This document shows, one piece after another, positions 1 through 12,060 of a stretch of DNA of 64,000 nt. Source of the DNA: Baylisascaris procyonis (lineage: Eukaryota; Nematoda; Chromadorea; Rhabditida; Ascarididae); contig JAZARR010000105.1 of the NCBI GenBank assembly GCA_037389465.1, forward strand, positions 124,001-188,000. The letters run 5' to 3'. Position 1 is the first letter of the stretch. Each line of letters begins with the position of its first letter. The notes below the pieces were generated by a model that saw only the letters and a list, made by a program, of their open reading frames with translations, had not been told where the DNA came from and ran no database searches. The translations under genes and the position numbers were made by a program.

Positions 1-1880
1 ACGCAGAGCATCAAGCTTGACAGGCGGCTGACTCAGAGTGTAGAGATCTGACTGTGGAGTGCGTCACGAACAAACGATCGATGTGCAATTGCAACGCACA
101 TTATACGCCACCATCATAGCACACTGCCAAGCACACGTAAAAACAATCCACTTCCTCAGCTGGTTATTACAACAGAAAATTTTTCATTTCAATATATGGA
201 AATTCATTCGGATTTCTTAGTGATATTGAAGAAAACACTTCATTGTTTTCAAAGTGAAATAATATAAAAGAAAATACACTAGCTGAAAGAACGTCATCAT
301 TAAAAACGGCTCCTTTCTAAACGGAAAATAATGTGTGGACGGATGCAAGGCTTAGTGAAACAATGCAACATGGTCAGATTGAATTCTATAAACGATGAAA
401 AAAATCCATAATAAAAAATGTTTCAACGATAAAGCTAGGCCCATAAAAATATGTGTTTCCCATTTTTAGGATATTCCAGTAGCAAATATCAGCTACAACC
501 CTCTTCATCATGCGCTAGATTATAACGGCTGAAGCCCTTTTCCCGTTGTAAATCGAGAATAACACCTTAGAATTAGTGCACAGATTCATCACTCGTGCGT
601 AAACAGCGAAGCCCTTTGAAATACTCTTTCATATAAATCGCAAAAAACTGAAAATCCAAAAGCACGTAATTCATCATCCACTCGAAAAATGAGAAAAAAA
701 AAACAACGAATAAATCGCATCATATCAAAACGCGCGAATTCCAAAGAACGATGAAAATCAAGGAAAAGTCATCGTTGCTAACGGCAACTATGCGAAAAAA
801 TATTTTAACGGAAGACGGCATTGAATAGCGAACTAAAAAGCACAACTGTCAAAAAAGAACGAACTGTGTGAAACGAAAAAATCATGTTCTCTAAGTATGT
901 ATATAGACATCACCCGTTTGCATACACTAACCCTCTCCAAATTCCTATGGCATTGGCGAATTTGATCTTATGGGCATCAGCCATTCAGGAGGCTGAAACC
1001 TTTCATCTCTCTGCATCGCTGAATCTCTGCCGTAAGACTGAATCATAGGGTAGGAAGACAGCTCGCACTACCGCGTAGGCAGGTAGAGATTTACCCTCCT
1101 CCTGATGTTGCCATCAACGACTGAAACCATTCTCGTCTCTGTGAGGATACAAATCTTTTTTTCTGCGTGCTCTTGCATCTTTCCAAAAAATCTTTCTCAA
1201 CTTTTTCAGCACTTCCGCTTCAAGATTCGGTATATTAGTCAATAGCTTTCAGTAGTAAGCAGTATAAAATTAGCAGCACATCAGCGAATGTTGCGCTCAC
1301 AATGATCAGCAAGCAGCCATCGATGCGATGTGTTTTGTATGGCATTGAAGCGATGCCCTAACGGCCTGCCCTCTCTTCATATCGATAAAATCGTACGCAC
1401 GTCACGCCTATCCGCTGTGTTCAGCCAAGGGGTTGCAAGCGCCATCTGCACTTGAAGATGCAGAAAGAAAGCCATCTACTTCATTTATTAAGACCCTTAT
1501 ACGATACTTTCGATATACGGTGCCTGAAGGTGCCACGAGAACAAGCTGATGCTCCATAATTCTACAGACCGATTGTATGCTTTTGCGAGCATTCAGCTCA
1601 CAACCGGAAGAACACAGCGTAGTTTTCACTAACGGAAATCGGAATATTCGTTATTTTCAAACACCACTGGTGTAAGGAGGACCATGCGGCTACAGATCAA
1701 GCGGAAATAGTGTGAGCTGTGCGAGGCAAGTCAAGGAAGGTCAACAGCATATAGGCAGATCAAACGACTGCCCAGTACGTGTGGTGAGACTACCCTGAGG
1801 CAGACCGGGGGAATGTAAAAGAGGTTGACGTGCTCACACATTCATTCCAACTTCTGGACTGTTCTTAAAGCCCAGTGGGC
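1..1880. other. Intergenic stretch without a recognised gene
   Basis: I see no exon here that I can support. The first ~130 bases are richer in G+C than what follows. The rest is AT-rich with short, unrelated open frames on both strands. The minus-strand frame at 1408-1629 has no family signature. If the ORF at 1881-2081 is the last exon of a gene, this stretch would be its 3' flank. Confidence 0.4.
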
Positions 1881-2081
1881 CTACGTGTGGCCGTTGGAGT
1901 TGGAGTGCATGAGGAGATCGGCGGCAGCGTGGAGTTCACCTGGTGCAACTAAGGGATCGTGCCGATGATCTAAGCTATCGTTGTGAACAAGCCCCTTCTT
2001 GTTTATCACCTTATTTATAAGTGTGATAAACTGTCCTCCCTTCACCTTTGTCATCTCGCAGTTTACTCGACCGAATCTCAA
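1881..2081 (-). CDS. Possible C-terminal exon of an unidentified protein
   Basis: I do not recognise this frame, but it looks more like coding sequence than its surroundings. Its last third (roughly 2000 down to 1881) is rich in C/G at third positions and spells a polar, His/Asp/Asn-rich tail containing the pieces HNDSLDHRHDP and APGELHAAADLL. It ends in a TAG stop. Upstream on the minus strand there are several AG dinucleotides (for example before the GTG at about 2020) that could serve as acceptors, so the true exon start is uncertain. No partner exon was found upstream. It could equally be a chance open frame. Confidence 0.25.
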   Translation of the reverse strand: MRFGRVNCEMTKVKGGQFITLINKVINKKGLVHNDSLDHRHDPLVAPGELHAAADLLMHSNSNGHT

Positions 2082-2806
2082 CAGAGGGTGCAGCTCCCCA
2101 AAGAGACCTGGACGACTAGACGAGACAAGGAAAAGTGCCCTTATACTGAAGCAGGTGTCATGAAAGAAAACCTGTTTATTTTACAATGTGATGTCAAGTA
2201 TACGACATGAAAAGAAACCAACTAAACTCGTAAGGAAGAGATACTGCTTTAGCAAATAACATCACATCGGTTTAAACAAATCAATCTAGGCTATGTTTCA
2301 TCAATTGCTTTTAATGACAGTTCACAACGAAGATTGCCGTTTTCGATGACTCACTATTCATCGTAGCAAATGCTTTACTAGCTAGAGGAGAAATGAAACA
2401 TTTTTAAAAAAGAAAACGACAAAATATGGAACACTTAAGTAATGGAATTTCATCAATTGAGAGTTTTAAATGTTAGGTAAAACTACTCAATTAAATTTGG
2501 TAAACCTATCGGCTTTTCTTTTTTGATAAAAGTTCACAAAACGAATTTCTAAAACTATCTCACAATGAGGATAATATCTATAGCAATATTCATTAAGAAT
2601 CTTTTTAAACGTTCCAAGACAGCAATATAATCGTTGTAAGAATTATCGACGAGCGAATAATATCGAAACAATAAAGGAGGCAAAGAAATGATCAAATCGA
2701 ATGTAGAGATATCGGCATGATAATAAAGGCTCGTTTTCACGAAATGAAAAATGTTTCGCCTCATCAATGAACTTCCGAACGGTGATGCATTCCTCGTGCT
2801 CCCCTT

Positions 2807-2839
2807 CTCATTCATTCATTCATTCATTCATTCATTCAT
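2807..2839. repeat. (TTCA)n microsatellite
   Basis: About eight near-perfect copies of a TTCA/ATTC tetranucleotide, read directly from the sequence. Confidence 0.95.
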
Positions 2840-4512
2840 CGATCAAGCGGCACAGCAAATGCCAATTTCTTTAACGTTTTAATGAGGGCAAACCCGATCC
2901 AAGAGATATATCGCATGTTTCAAATAGCACACACTCAAAATGGTTGAAAATAAGTTCTGATATGAACTTATTTTTAAAGATCACTTCCTCATACCTAGAT
3001 CTCTGTCACTCATCCTCATCCCATCCTTTTCGCTCAACAACAAAGAAGCATATTGCAATCAACTTTCGCTATAAATCTTAATAAAAATCCTCGATGACGC
3101 ATTAGCTTATCGGATATTCATTTATGAAAATAAAAAAATATGAAATCATTGCTACTTTTTAAACAATATTCAACGGTTCTGCTCTATGAAAATCAAGCTA
3201 ATTAAGAAACTATCATAACTTCGCGGATTGTTCGACTTGAGAAGAAACTGATGTTTGCATTCTGAAACCGATAAGATGATTGTCGATTTAAAAAAAGCTG
3301 TCTATTTCAGAAAACTTGATGAAATGATAGCTGCACAGATACCAAAACATTGAAGTGATTGCAGAATTTCGTAAAGGTCAAAAAATATAATAAAATATTC
3401 TAAGAGGGTGAGAAATCGCTTCTCCTCCATTCCATGCTCCCGCAGAAAATTTAGGAAAAACTTGTAAATTTTTGCTTGCAAAATCTCCATTAGCATGTAC
3501 GGCTTAGATCGCCTTCCCCTCGTCCCTCTCGTTCAACGGTTAAGAGCACCTCACCTTCGTTAATGCTGAAGCGACCTCCCTCACTGCCCACTTATGTCTT
3601 TCCTCCTCCCCCCAGTTCGACTCCGATCGTATCACAATACGGCAGAAACATATAAACTTATTGCTAAAACATTTTTAATAAACAATAATTCGAGCGTTTT
3701 GTTGGCTAAAATACATTTCATACGAATCAGTGCATAAAAGGAAAATTGTCATTTGGAATCAAAACTTTCATTTCACTTTAGATAAACAGCGACTTATCGT
3801 TTCTCTTATCGAAAGAAGAGGGGACACAAACATTTTCCTCCCTTTCAAAAAACTCTTCATTGCTCTCTCTCTCTCACCCCAGCCCAACTTACTTACGATG
3901 AGAACTATGAAACAATAACTTTACCTTATAAAATCATAACTTTGATAAAGAATACTTCAATCTTGCAGGTAAAACAATAGTCACCGCTTTAACCGAAGCA
4001 CACTGATACGTGTTGTTTACAATATTCTCGAACTAGACTAGAACCCCATGGGTCTCAATCGTTAACTGAAATACTACTGTAGAAAAAATGGAACTTAGAG
4101 ACAAAACAATGAGGATTTTTTTATAGCAACAGATAGAATGATAGCAGTTTCTTGCATGTTTTCAGTGAAAGAAGAAAAAGTTTTGTGAAAATTACACTAA
4201 GAAACTGAACATTTCACTTACTTTCCTAACTATGTAGATCAAACCGAAACTAGGTGATGAGATAGTATGAGCGGTGACAGAGAGAGCGAGAAAATTTTTT
4301 CAACCGGAAAAATAATGATTTTTTTTTTTGTTTGGTATTCTCTCTATCCACCCTCTGTTAGATAATGTAGCAATCGGGTTTGGACATAGGAATATGACAG
4401 GCTCATCAACGCTCATTCCACCTTAACATTAGAGTAGGATTGCAAGCATTCCACTAAATGGTTAAATACGGCAAAAGAAACAAATTTCAGGTTATCCGTG
4501 TGCATGATTGTT

Positions 4513-4528
4513 GGGGGGGGGGGGGGGG
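4513..4528. repeat. G16 homopolymer
   Basis: Sixteen consecutive G bases on the plus strand. Such runs are prone to length error in sequencing and to slippage in vivo. Confidence 0.95.
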
Positions 4529-7290
4529 AGCCGGAAAAGGAAAAGAGAAATGTCAAGCAAACTTCAGTGGGAGAAATGCAGTATAATACAACGTGAAGAA
4601 CCTTACGGAATTCCACCTGCCCTGTGCAAATACGCAAATAAAACACTAAATAACAATCACAACAAATCAATAAAGCTGAACAAGCCACAAACAGGCAAAT
4701 TATCTACCCTAAGCATTTACGAATACAATCGGCAACCTGCTAATATCAAACACCAAAATTTGAAACACAGAAGAAAAGTGAAGGTTCAAATAAAGCGAAG
4801 CTCTGTCAGGTTGGGGACAGCTTGAAGGGAGGAAGGGGGGAGGAGGGGGGAAGAGAGGGATATGCATTCAATCTCATAAGAGAATTTAGAGAACTTAACA
4901 GATCTCAATAAAAATTCTGCACTTAAGTTTGGCTTTTAAGATTTGTAACCAAAGCGCATTAGCAAAGTTACCTTTGTTCACATTCAGCGTATATTTTCTT
5001 CTTACAGCTAATTGTGAAAATTTTGAAAATTTGGCAAATTTTCCCGAAAAGTGAAAACTCGTCTTTACTAGCAAAGCGTTACGTTTAATACAAAGATTTC
5101 ATAGCCGAAATGAAATTCCCTTTTAACTTTAAAGTTTTTCTTTCATCTGAAATCTCTTTCGGTCATCAAGGCTAAAGCACTGCAAAATTTCCTCTGCGGA
5201 ATATTTCTGTCATTTGTTTTGGACACCCATATGCATCTTGAGATACTGATTATGTGGCCACAATAGCAGCGGTGAAAGTCATTCAACATAAAAAGCCGAT
5301 AAACTTTCTCATTTTTCGTTCTTAAAAAAATTTGAACAGCACCTCACAATGTCCACAACGCCTCCCTCTCCCACCCCCCTTCCACCCCACTCTTCCACTT
5401 AAAAAGAGCTTCGAGTAATGTTGACGCAAGGGGGCACCGGAGCAGAGACAGAGCTGGGGGGCGAAGCCTGACAGGCCTCACTGCAAAGAAGCCATCGCGT
5501 GCTGTCTATAATAAGTGAATCAACACCTCATAAAAATTCCAAGAAAGGAATGCTTCGCGAGTGTTACCCATGCATGCAATAGTGGCACCTATAATATGAT
5601 GATCATAAATGCTTATCCCCATCTATGTCAACGCATTTCGGACTTTTTACTTAGCAAAGGATGATGCACATGAATCATTTAAGGCTAACTGCGGTGCAAT
5701 AAGCTGCTCAATTAAGCATTTCAGGAGGTACCATCACCGATGTGTTCACTGCTCACGATACCTATATGAAAGGCAAACAACCACCCGCATAAGGTGGCGT
5801 CTATTTCATAAACAACGGTAAGTCAATAAACGAAAAGCCTACTGCCTATTTCATCAATAACACCCGTCGCAAGTAAACATCACCTCAGAAGACGGATCAA
5901 AATTAACGTACGATAATATGGTCAACGAGAGCACATGTAGCGTATAATAAACGCTTAAATGCACTGCAGGCTTAACTGCAAACGCATAATTCGAACACTC
6001 TCACATCCGTTATATTATGGACGTGTGACCAAACACCAACCAACTTGGTGTGCCACTATCGCTAAGCTCATCCAGACAACATCCACCAACGACATCTGCG
6101 GCGGTACACGAGCAACACACCGGAAAGCACCACTCATGATCAGAAAGCACTATATCACACAGAATTACAACATCACTAGCATGGAAAATCCTTGGAAATC
6201 TGATTACATTGCTAAAATACTGCGCTTACAATACTTAACAAGCTTTAAGCAGTAAAAATAAGCTTTAAATTCCTCGGTCACTATCTGCAATTGAATGTGA
6301 TCAACACGCAAAAGCCCTCTTTTCCAGATGTTTAAAAACATGCTGTACGCTTTTCCAGCATCCAGCCCTCAAGCCCACCAATACCGAACAATGATCGTGC
6401 GCAATCTCAGTTACTGCGAACGTGCAAACACGAACGCAACGCTTTGCGCGTGGCCACCTCAAGACCCAAATACGGTGACGCGCCAAATTTAAATGTAGAG
6501 GAAAATTATTAGGTTTCATTTCAATTGAATGTTCACCTGAATCACCTAGAAAAGGTACAGAGTATCGTTGGTGTTCTTCGAAACATTCAAGGTTTCTTCA
6601 TATGCTGTCGAAGATTTCATTCATTTGCAATAATTGAGATGGTTCTTGAAACGAATCAAAAATTGATGCTCAGAACTAGCTCGCTGGATGGGGCAATATT
6701 TTGCCGTTTTTCATTTATCAATCACATTTTTAGTACTTTAATATTCCAAAGTAGAAAATTTCATCTAAGTTAATCAATGCAATAAACAATAACAGGAAAT
6801 AATTTTTTTCTAAACATAAGAAAATGCTCATTTTATTAATGAAAAGTAAGAAGAAAGTGAATTTAAAAGAAACTCATATAGAAATTATTCCTTATTTCCG
6901 TTATATTATTGTCATTGATAAAAGAGTTATTAGAAGTTACTAAAAGAAAAAAGATATCACTGATATAGAATTTCGACGATTGATTCGTGTAAAGGTATTA
7001 CAATATTGATTCACATTCACTAAACGAGAATACGAACTTATCATAAGCATCGAATGATTCATTCAATGACAATAATTTCACTTTCGATGAAATAAACGCT
7101 TCATATATAATTTAATATCTATAAATCTATTACGATGTAAAAATAAGTATAAATTTTTGAAATTCTCATTGACCTTCATTCATCTCATCTCGAGTAGGAA
7201 ATAACAATAAAAATTTCAAATTATTGCATATAGAATTCATCTTGTTCAATATTCGCATATCATCGAAATATCCAACTAAACGAATTATAG

Positions 7291-8283
7291 CTAGAGCTTA
7301 TATAAAATAATACAAAAGATAACGGCGATAAGCAATAAAGTGGAAATTGGTAAATGAGCAACAGAGTCATTACAAGCATCACGATCGTTACATTGATATA
7401 AAAGTAAACTATCGTCGTCGGTTCCAACTCGATGTCCAGCCCAATTCTGTCCCGAATATGCACATTCACGTACTATTGATGTTAAACCTGCAATGAAATG
7501 CTCAATGAAGTGTATCCACAGATGGATTGCCGTCTGTACCTTTGCTATATTGGACCCGTTTTCGAATGCATGGGCCAAGCTGTGCGAGCTTGACGTAATA
7601 TACTGATATATTCAAGCGTGGATCTGGATGAGGAACCTCGAGTGGAAATGTTTCACTGGCCAAAATTGGTATCAACAATTTATCTTAGACTGCTTAGACC
7701 GTACTTTTTGATGTTGTCGAAGATACAACAATTCCCAACGATTAGCTGAGAGTAAGGAGTAAGCAATATTTCACATAAGAAAGTATTTGAATGATGGTAG
7801 CAAATAACAGTTCGATTTGCTGAAAATCCCTTCAAAAAATTCCTGTATTTTCAAATATCAATGAAGCGCTCACAATCTTAAAACCTCAAAAAAAGGTCCT
7901 CCACAGATTCTGGCCCTCTGGCGGTTGTCTTCTCGATAGAAGGGAATGGAAAAATTGAATGCCTTAGGCTGTTCTTTTTTCAGCCTGTTGGGTTGAAATA
8001 TAAGCGTCGAAATTGTCGGCAATTAATAGAACGCTGCAGAGTATCAAAAAGGCATTTAAAATGAAACAAACATGAAAAGACCTTCAGCGAATTGTTCCAC
8101 TTTACGGCATGCGATCGCGTTCTTGTTGGAAAAATCCCCAAGGGTAAGGGCAGGGCAAGGTTGTCGGAATGTTGGAGCGTATTCATCTGTACAACGAGAA
8201 TCCGATATTGAATCACACTGGAAACACTCCATTGATATAACACCTTCGAAAATCACTAAGCACAACGCTATGTGGAGTAACAT
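7291..8283 (-). CDS. Ly6/uPAR (three-finger) domain protein, probably GPI-anchored
   Basis: Two exons: CDS 8283-8082 and 7487-7291 (stop included), joined in phase 1 at GAAG^gt and cag^GT, giving 132 residues. Residues 1-17 form a hydrophobic signal peptide, followed at once by the ECFQC start typical of Ly6/uPAR folds. Eight cysteines are visible in the mature part (20, 23, 31, 43, 59, 76, 100, 106). The domain closes with the hallmark Cys-Asn pair (DACND, residues 104-108), then a ~20-residue hydrophobic tail at the C terminus, as in GPI-anchor signals. The run ACRKVEQ before a conserved REC resembles the quiver/sleepless-like nematode group. The family's members sit on the outer cell surface and often modulate channels or receptors; the actual partner is unknown. 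The start is set by a strong acceptor 16 bases upstream. The AATAAA position was not found. Confidence 0.87.
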
Positions 8284-8299
8284 CTTGCGAATGATATCC

Positions 8300-8310
8300 C
8301 TGAAATCAAA
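8300..8310 (-). promoter_or_regulatory. Probable spliced-leader acceptor of the Ly6-like gene
   Basis: On the minus strand TTTGATTTCAG ends at 8300, and the first ATG of the reading frame follows after only 16 bases (8283-8281). This matches the nematode trans-splice acceptor consensus. No upstream cis exon was found. Confidence 0.65.
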
Positions 8311-8404
8311 TGCTTGATTCATTTACATTGTTTTAAACGTTCCTCGGTTTGCCGATTCCATCTTAATTGAAAGATACTGATTTCTGATTTCTAATTTCTT
8401 AGTA

Positions 8405-8482
8405 AGCATGTGGAAGACATTTGTCGTGCCAGTCCTCGACTATAGCACTATCATCTACGCTTCCAAAATTCTAAGGAATTGA
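8405..8482 (+). mobile_element. Short relic of a LINE-type reverse transcriptase
   Basis: A 25-codon frame reads MWKTFVVPVLDYSTIIYASK and ends in TGA. It resembles the motif after the catalytic core of non-LTR reverse transcriptases (L-K-T-Y-V-x-P-x-L-E-Y-x-S-x-I-W). No catalytic YxDD box is visible nearby, so this is at most a dead 3' fragment. A further plus-strand fragment at about 9047-9075 (DKERW) may belong to the same element. Function and family assignment are tentative. Confidence 0.33.
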
Positions 8483-9584
8483 GATCTATTGGGATCGATA
8501 TTGGCAAAATGGTAATGATATTAATAAGGTCCAAATGACATTGACGAAGTGGGAATGATAGTGATGGCACTCTTGCAGGGAACGATGGCACCCTGACTGC
8601 GAACCGCGAACGGTGCTGAGCTCCTACCCACTAATGCGTACGCACCACTACCGTACTTTGAACGAGGGCACCGTTGATACTAGTCAACAAAAATAAATGA
8701 AACGTAGCAGTATACAGTCTTCCCAGATAAAAAGGCTAAAGTAGACCCCCACATATGCAAAAATCAACGATATGTAGATGCTTAAAGGTATAAATTCTTT
8801 TAAAATTATCTTCGCATAAGCTCACTATCCCTTAAACGAAACAAATTCGAAATGGTGCCTAATTAAACCACGAAAATTATTTTTGAATTAAATCTAGGAA
8901 TTCCTTCTAGAATGCCAATAATTGTGGAATACCTAAAAAAAAGTGCAAGAAACCTCGATTCTAACAGCAAGAGCCACATATTATCTAATCAAATCATGCA
9001 TCACATTCAACACATCACAACTACAATTACTGCCTACCGTTAGGACGGCACTTGACAAGGAAAGGTGGATGGTTTCGATGTGGCGGAGAACGAGAAGGCG
9101 CCAAAATGTGGAAGTTGGACGAATGGTTCGCTGATCGTACGAGACGATAAAATAGATTGCGCGACAACTGCACTCGTTGCCCTTAACTCAACGAATATCA
9201 GCATTTTGTGCCAAATTTCTCGAAGATGAGTCGTTCACCTCAACCATTTTTGTGGACGCTCATTCTTGAATGCTGCTATTAAAGGGCTCTATGATGTGCA
9301 TATAAAAAGTAGATTGCAATCTGGAGAGACCAGATATATGGTTATCCATTTTACTTAAAGAATAGCCGGGGATGGAAGAGAGGAAAAGGCTGTGAACAGA
9401 GACCAGGGAAGGCATAGATTTCGAAGTTCTTGAGTGGAGACATATCATCCCCTCTTCGCTTTTGAGAAATTCAATGTCACATAAGAATGGTGAACGAAAA
9501 GAAGAAAAGTCTGACCTTTCCAACACTATCATTAATACAATAGATCACATGGGCTTCATAGGAAGGTAATCGGTAGTGCACCTG

Positions 9585-9610
9585 TTTTTTTTTTTTTTTT
9601 TTTTTTTTTT
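9585..9610. repeat. T26 homopolymer
   Basis: Twenty-six consecutive T bases on the plus strand. It could be the poly(A) tail of a minus-strand retro-insertion, but no target-site duplication or element body was identified. Confidence 0.9.
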
Positions 9611-9816
9611 GGATTTGCTTATGGTCCTTAATAACACGGTGTACAACGCGTCATCGAAGCATTTCTCGAATTGAAGGTGGGCGTTTGTTCAACCCATTAA
9701 GTTGAGTTTCAAAGATCGAACAAGGTCGAATATGACTGCCAAATAGAAGTTGTCATACGAGCATCAATTCAGTTTTCATATGCGCTGAAATTGCAATCGT
9801 ATTCAAAGAATTACAA

Positions 9817-9841
9817 AAAATAAATAAATAAATAAATAAAA
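9817..9841. repeat. (AAAT)n microsatellite
   Basis: Five to six consecutive AAAT/TAAA units. Confidence 0.9.
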
Positions 9842-11230
9842 ATGTCTCAGCACGCTTTTCATATTAGAGTCAGCTGGTAGTGTAAACTGTCATCAAAAAA
9901 AAATTTTTTTATGAGTCGCATGCGGTTCGAAAGTTAACAGGTGGTAGAGCAATTATGGTTAATTCGCAAACTCCAAATTTATCGAACTCTAAAACTAAAA
10001 TCCAAGCGAAACTTAGTTCGAGTGGTCATCATATGGCAGATAGCATGCCGAAGCCGGAACGTCATATAGTATTTCTCTACCCTTTACGTTTTATTTAGCT
10101 ATTCGTTGTGGTTCGCGTATTGAAAATGCGAGTGATGACAGCGACAAATGCATGAGTATAAATTCGCAGATGTAACGCTGCTAGAAAGCATTAAAGGACG
10201 CTAAATCGAACGAAAAAAAAAACTCTGGGACTTGCAATTTAATGGCACCTTCCTTTTGCACCTCTTTTTCGCCTTCGATGTATGCAATTCGATCATACGC
10301 TGGAATCTTTAACAAATAAAAAACTCAAAGACGATCATCTGTTACACATTCAGCAGCGAAACGAGTTCGTTTACGCTTGCTTGCGAAATGATATGTGTTC
10401 GTTTATGCGTGATCCAATAAAAAACATCTAATTATCGCATTAACGAAACGTTGTAGCAAGTTCTACTTCTCTAAACAACTCATCGAGTTGAGTGAGTTAT
10501 TGAATTCTCGTTAGAGCACAATCTTATAACAGTATTTATCGAACATAACACCATGTATCAAACTCAACATCATTTATCAAATTGTAGGCCAGCAAGTTAT
10601 GCAGCCAGTTGAATAGCACAATTGTGTTAATCAAAAAAATTATGGTTTCCCTATTGTGAAATGTTCAGTTGTGTTCAACGCCATTGCGTAATTGCATTAA
10701 AGAAAACATCAGATTGTCTATGTTCGAAGTTCCACATTTTTACAGTCTGAGTGGTGAAAAAATACAATAATGCATCATTGGTGTATGTAGCAAAAATCTG
10801 TCTGCTATTACCGATGACCATCTTTGGTCAAATTCGAGCGATCATCAGCTTTAATTAATGAAGCGTGATTGGTGACAAAATGCCAATTCGGTGTTTTTAA
10901 AACCGAGAAAAACAATTCATAGGAATTCCCATGAAGATACTCAATTGGGGGATTGCAGGGGAAGAGGGAGGGGCTTGGAAAAAAGCAGACAAGGGCAAAC
11001 AAGAAAATGGAAATTTTTCTAAGGAGAGCTATGAGCACCTTCTAATATGAGGTTTGCAGCTGATGCGCATTAGAGAACTGTTAATACAAAACTGGATTGC
11101 TGACCTCGGCATGCTGCCGTCTCTTCCATAAGGCGACGCGAAGAGTCTGTCGTGGGTGGGTGGTGCAGAAGCACCGCCCTCGGTCTCGGTTACGCGGCCG
11201 TTACCTTTTGCGACCTGCAAAGTGGCCCGC

Positions 11231-11238
11231 TATAAAAG
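11231..11238 (+). promoter_or_regulatory. TATA box, possible collagen promoter
   Basis: TATAAAAG sits directly after a ~110-base GC-rich patch in otherwise AT-rich DNA. Nematode cuticle collagen genes are commonly TATA-driven and this is the nearest strong match upstream, about 830 bases before the collagen ATG. If used, transcripts would carry a long outron removed by trans-splicing. The assignment to the collagen is inference. Confidence 0.35.
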
Positions 11239-12060
11239 AAAGGCAGCAAAGCAGATTATAGCACTTCTAAAATTCGCCTTTCAACTACCGCTTGTGACAT
11301 TTCTACGGTTATCATCGATGCACAACGATGAATATGACCTTTTGTATTGAATGAATATAGTGATTCTCTTCGGAAGTGCTTGTGCACCACTATCTTTTAA
11401 TTGCCTTCAAAATTATCTTTGTTGCATCAGTTTCCTTGAATTCTCTCCAGAATTCTCTGTATTAGTCTATTTGTGGATTATCTAGTCAGATATTCATATT
11501 GATCTTATCAGTAAGCAACTTTTGCACTTTTTCAATAATTTACCTCAGCGTTAAAAAAAGAATGTATTTTGCTTTCATGTTTTAGAACGTACAGAAATAC
11601 TGCTTCCTTTCGTCGTATTTTTCAATGATTTCTTCTTCGACTAGCAAACAAATTTCGCTGCTAGCACATACTCAAACTTCAGAAAAAATTCAAAGTATGC
11701 CAACTGATTTGAATTTTTATTCAGAAAGTGATGCGTGATGAAAAGTTCCAGAGAACCAGCAGTGGCATTTTTGAGGCTTGAAATACAAAGGAAAAGAGTG
11801 GGGGCAGGCTATTTCAGTTGGTCGGGTGGTGGACGAAGGGAAGGGAAAGATGGGGAGGAAGAGGAGGGAGATGGAAAGGGAACAGGAAGTGCAACACCGA
11901 AGCAATCTAAAATTATAAATCACCCATAGATTGGCCCCAATGAAGAAACACTCTATTTGTAAACCCTGTCCAGCGTGATACATATTTCAAAACTGTTTTC
12001 GGTTTTATTACTGAAATTAGTGCAAAACCTCTGTAAAAATTTTTGTAACCTTTTCAAAAG

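Larger units (their letters stand above)
2082..7290. other. Long gene-free spacer
   Basis: Over 5 kb of AT-rich DNA with no exon I could support. It holds a TTCA tetranucleotide tract, a 16-base G run and scattered pyrimidine-rich patches (for example 3515-3620 and 5360-5400). The open frames here (for example 4508-4825 and 5959-6255, plus strand) show no domain, signal peptide or codon pattern that stands out. The last ~250 bases would include the 3' end of the Ly6-like gene on the minus strand. No exact AATAAA was found just beyond its stop. Confidence 0.5.
8484..12060. other. Intergenic stretch upstream of the collagen gene
   Basis: No exon could be supported. It contains a T26 run, an AAAT repeat and, at 11100-11240, a GC-rich patch ending in a TATA box. 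The frame at 9260-9532 (minus) has no recognisable domain. The final kilobase is the likely promoter and outron region of the collagen. Confidence 0.5.

Noticed and set aside
3529..3620. Possible tRNA (AACGGTTAAGAGC and AGTTCGACTCC resemble A and B boxes)
   Set aside because: The spacing is ~85 bases and I could not fold acceptor or anticodon stems.
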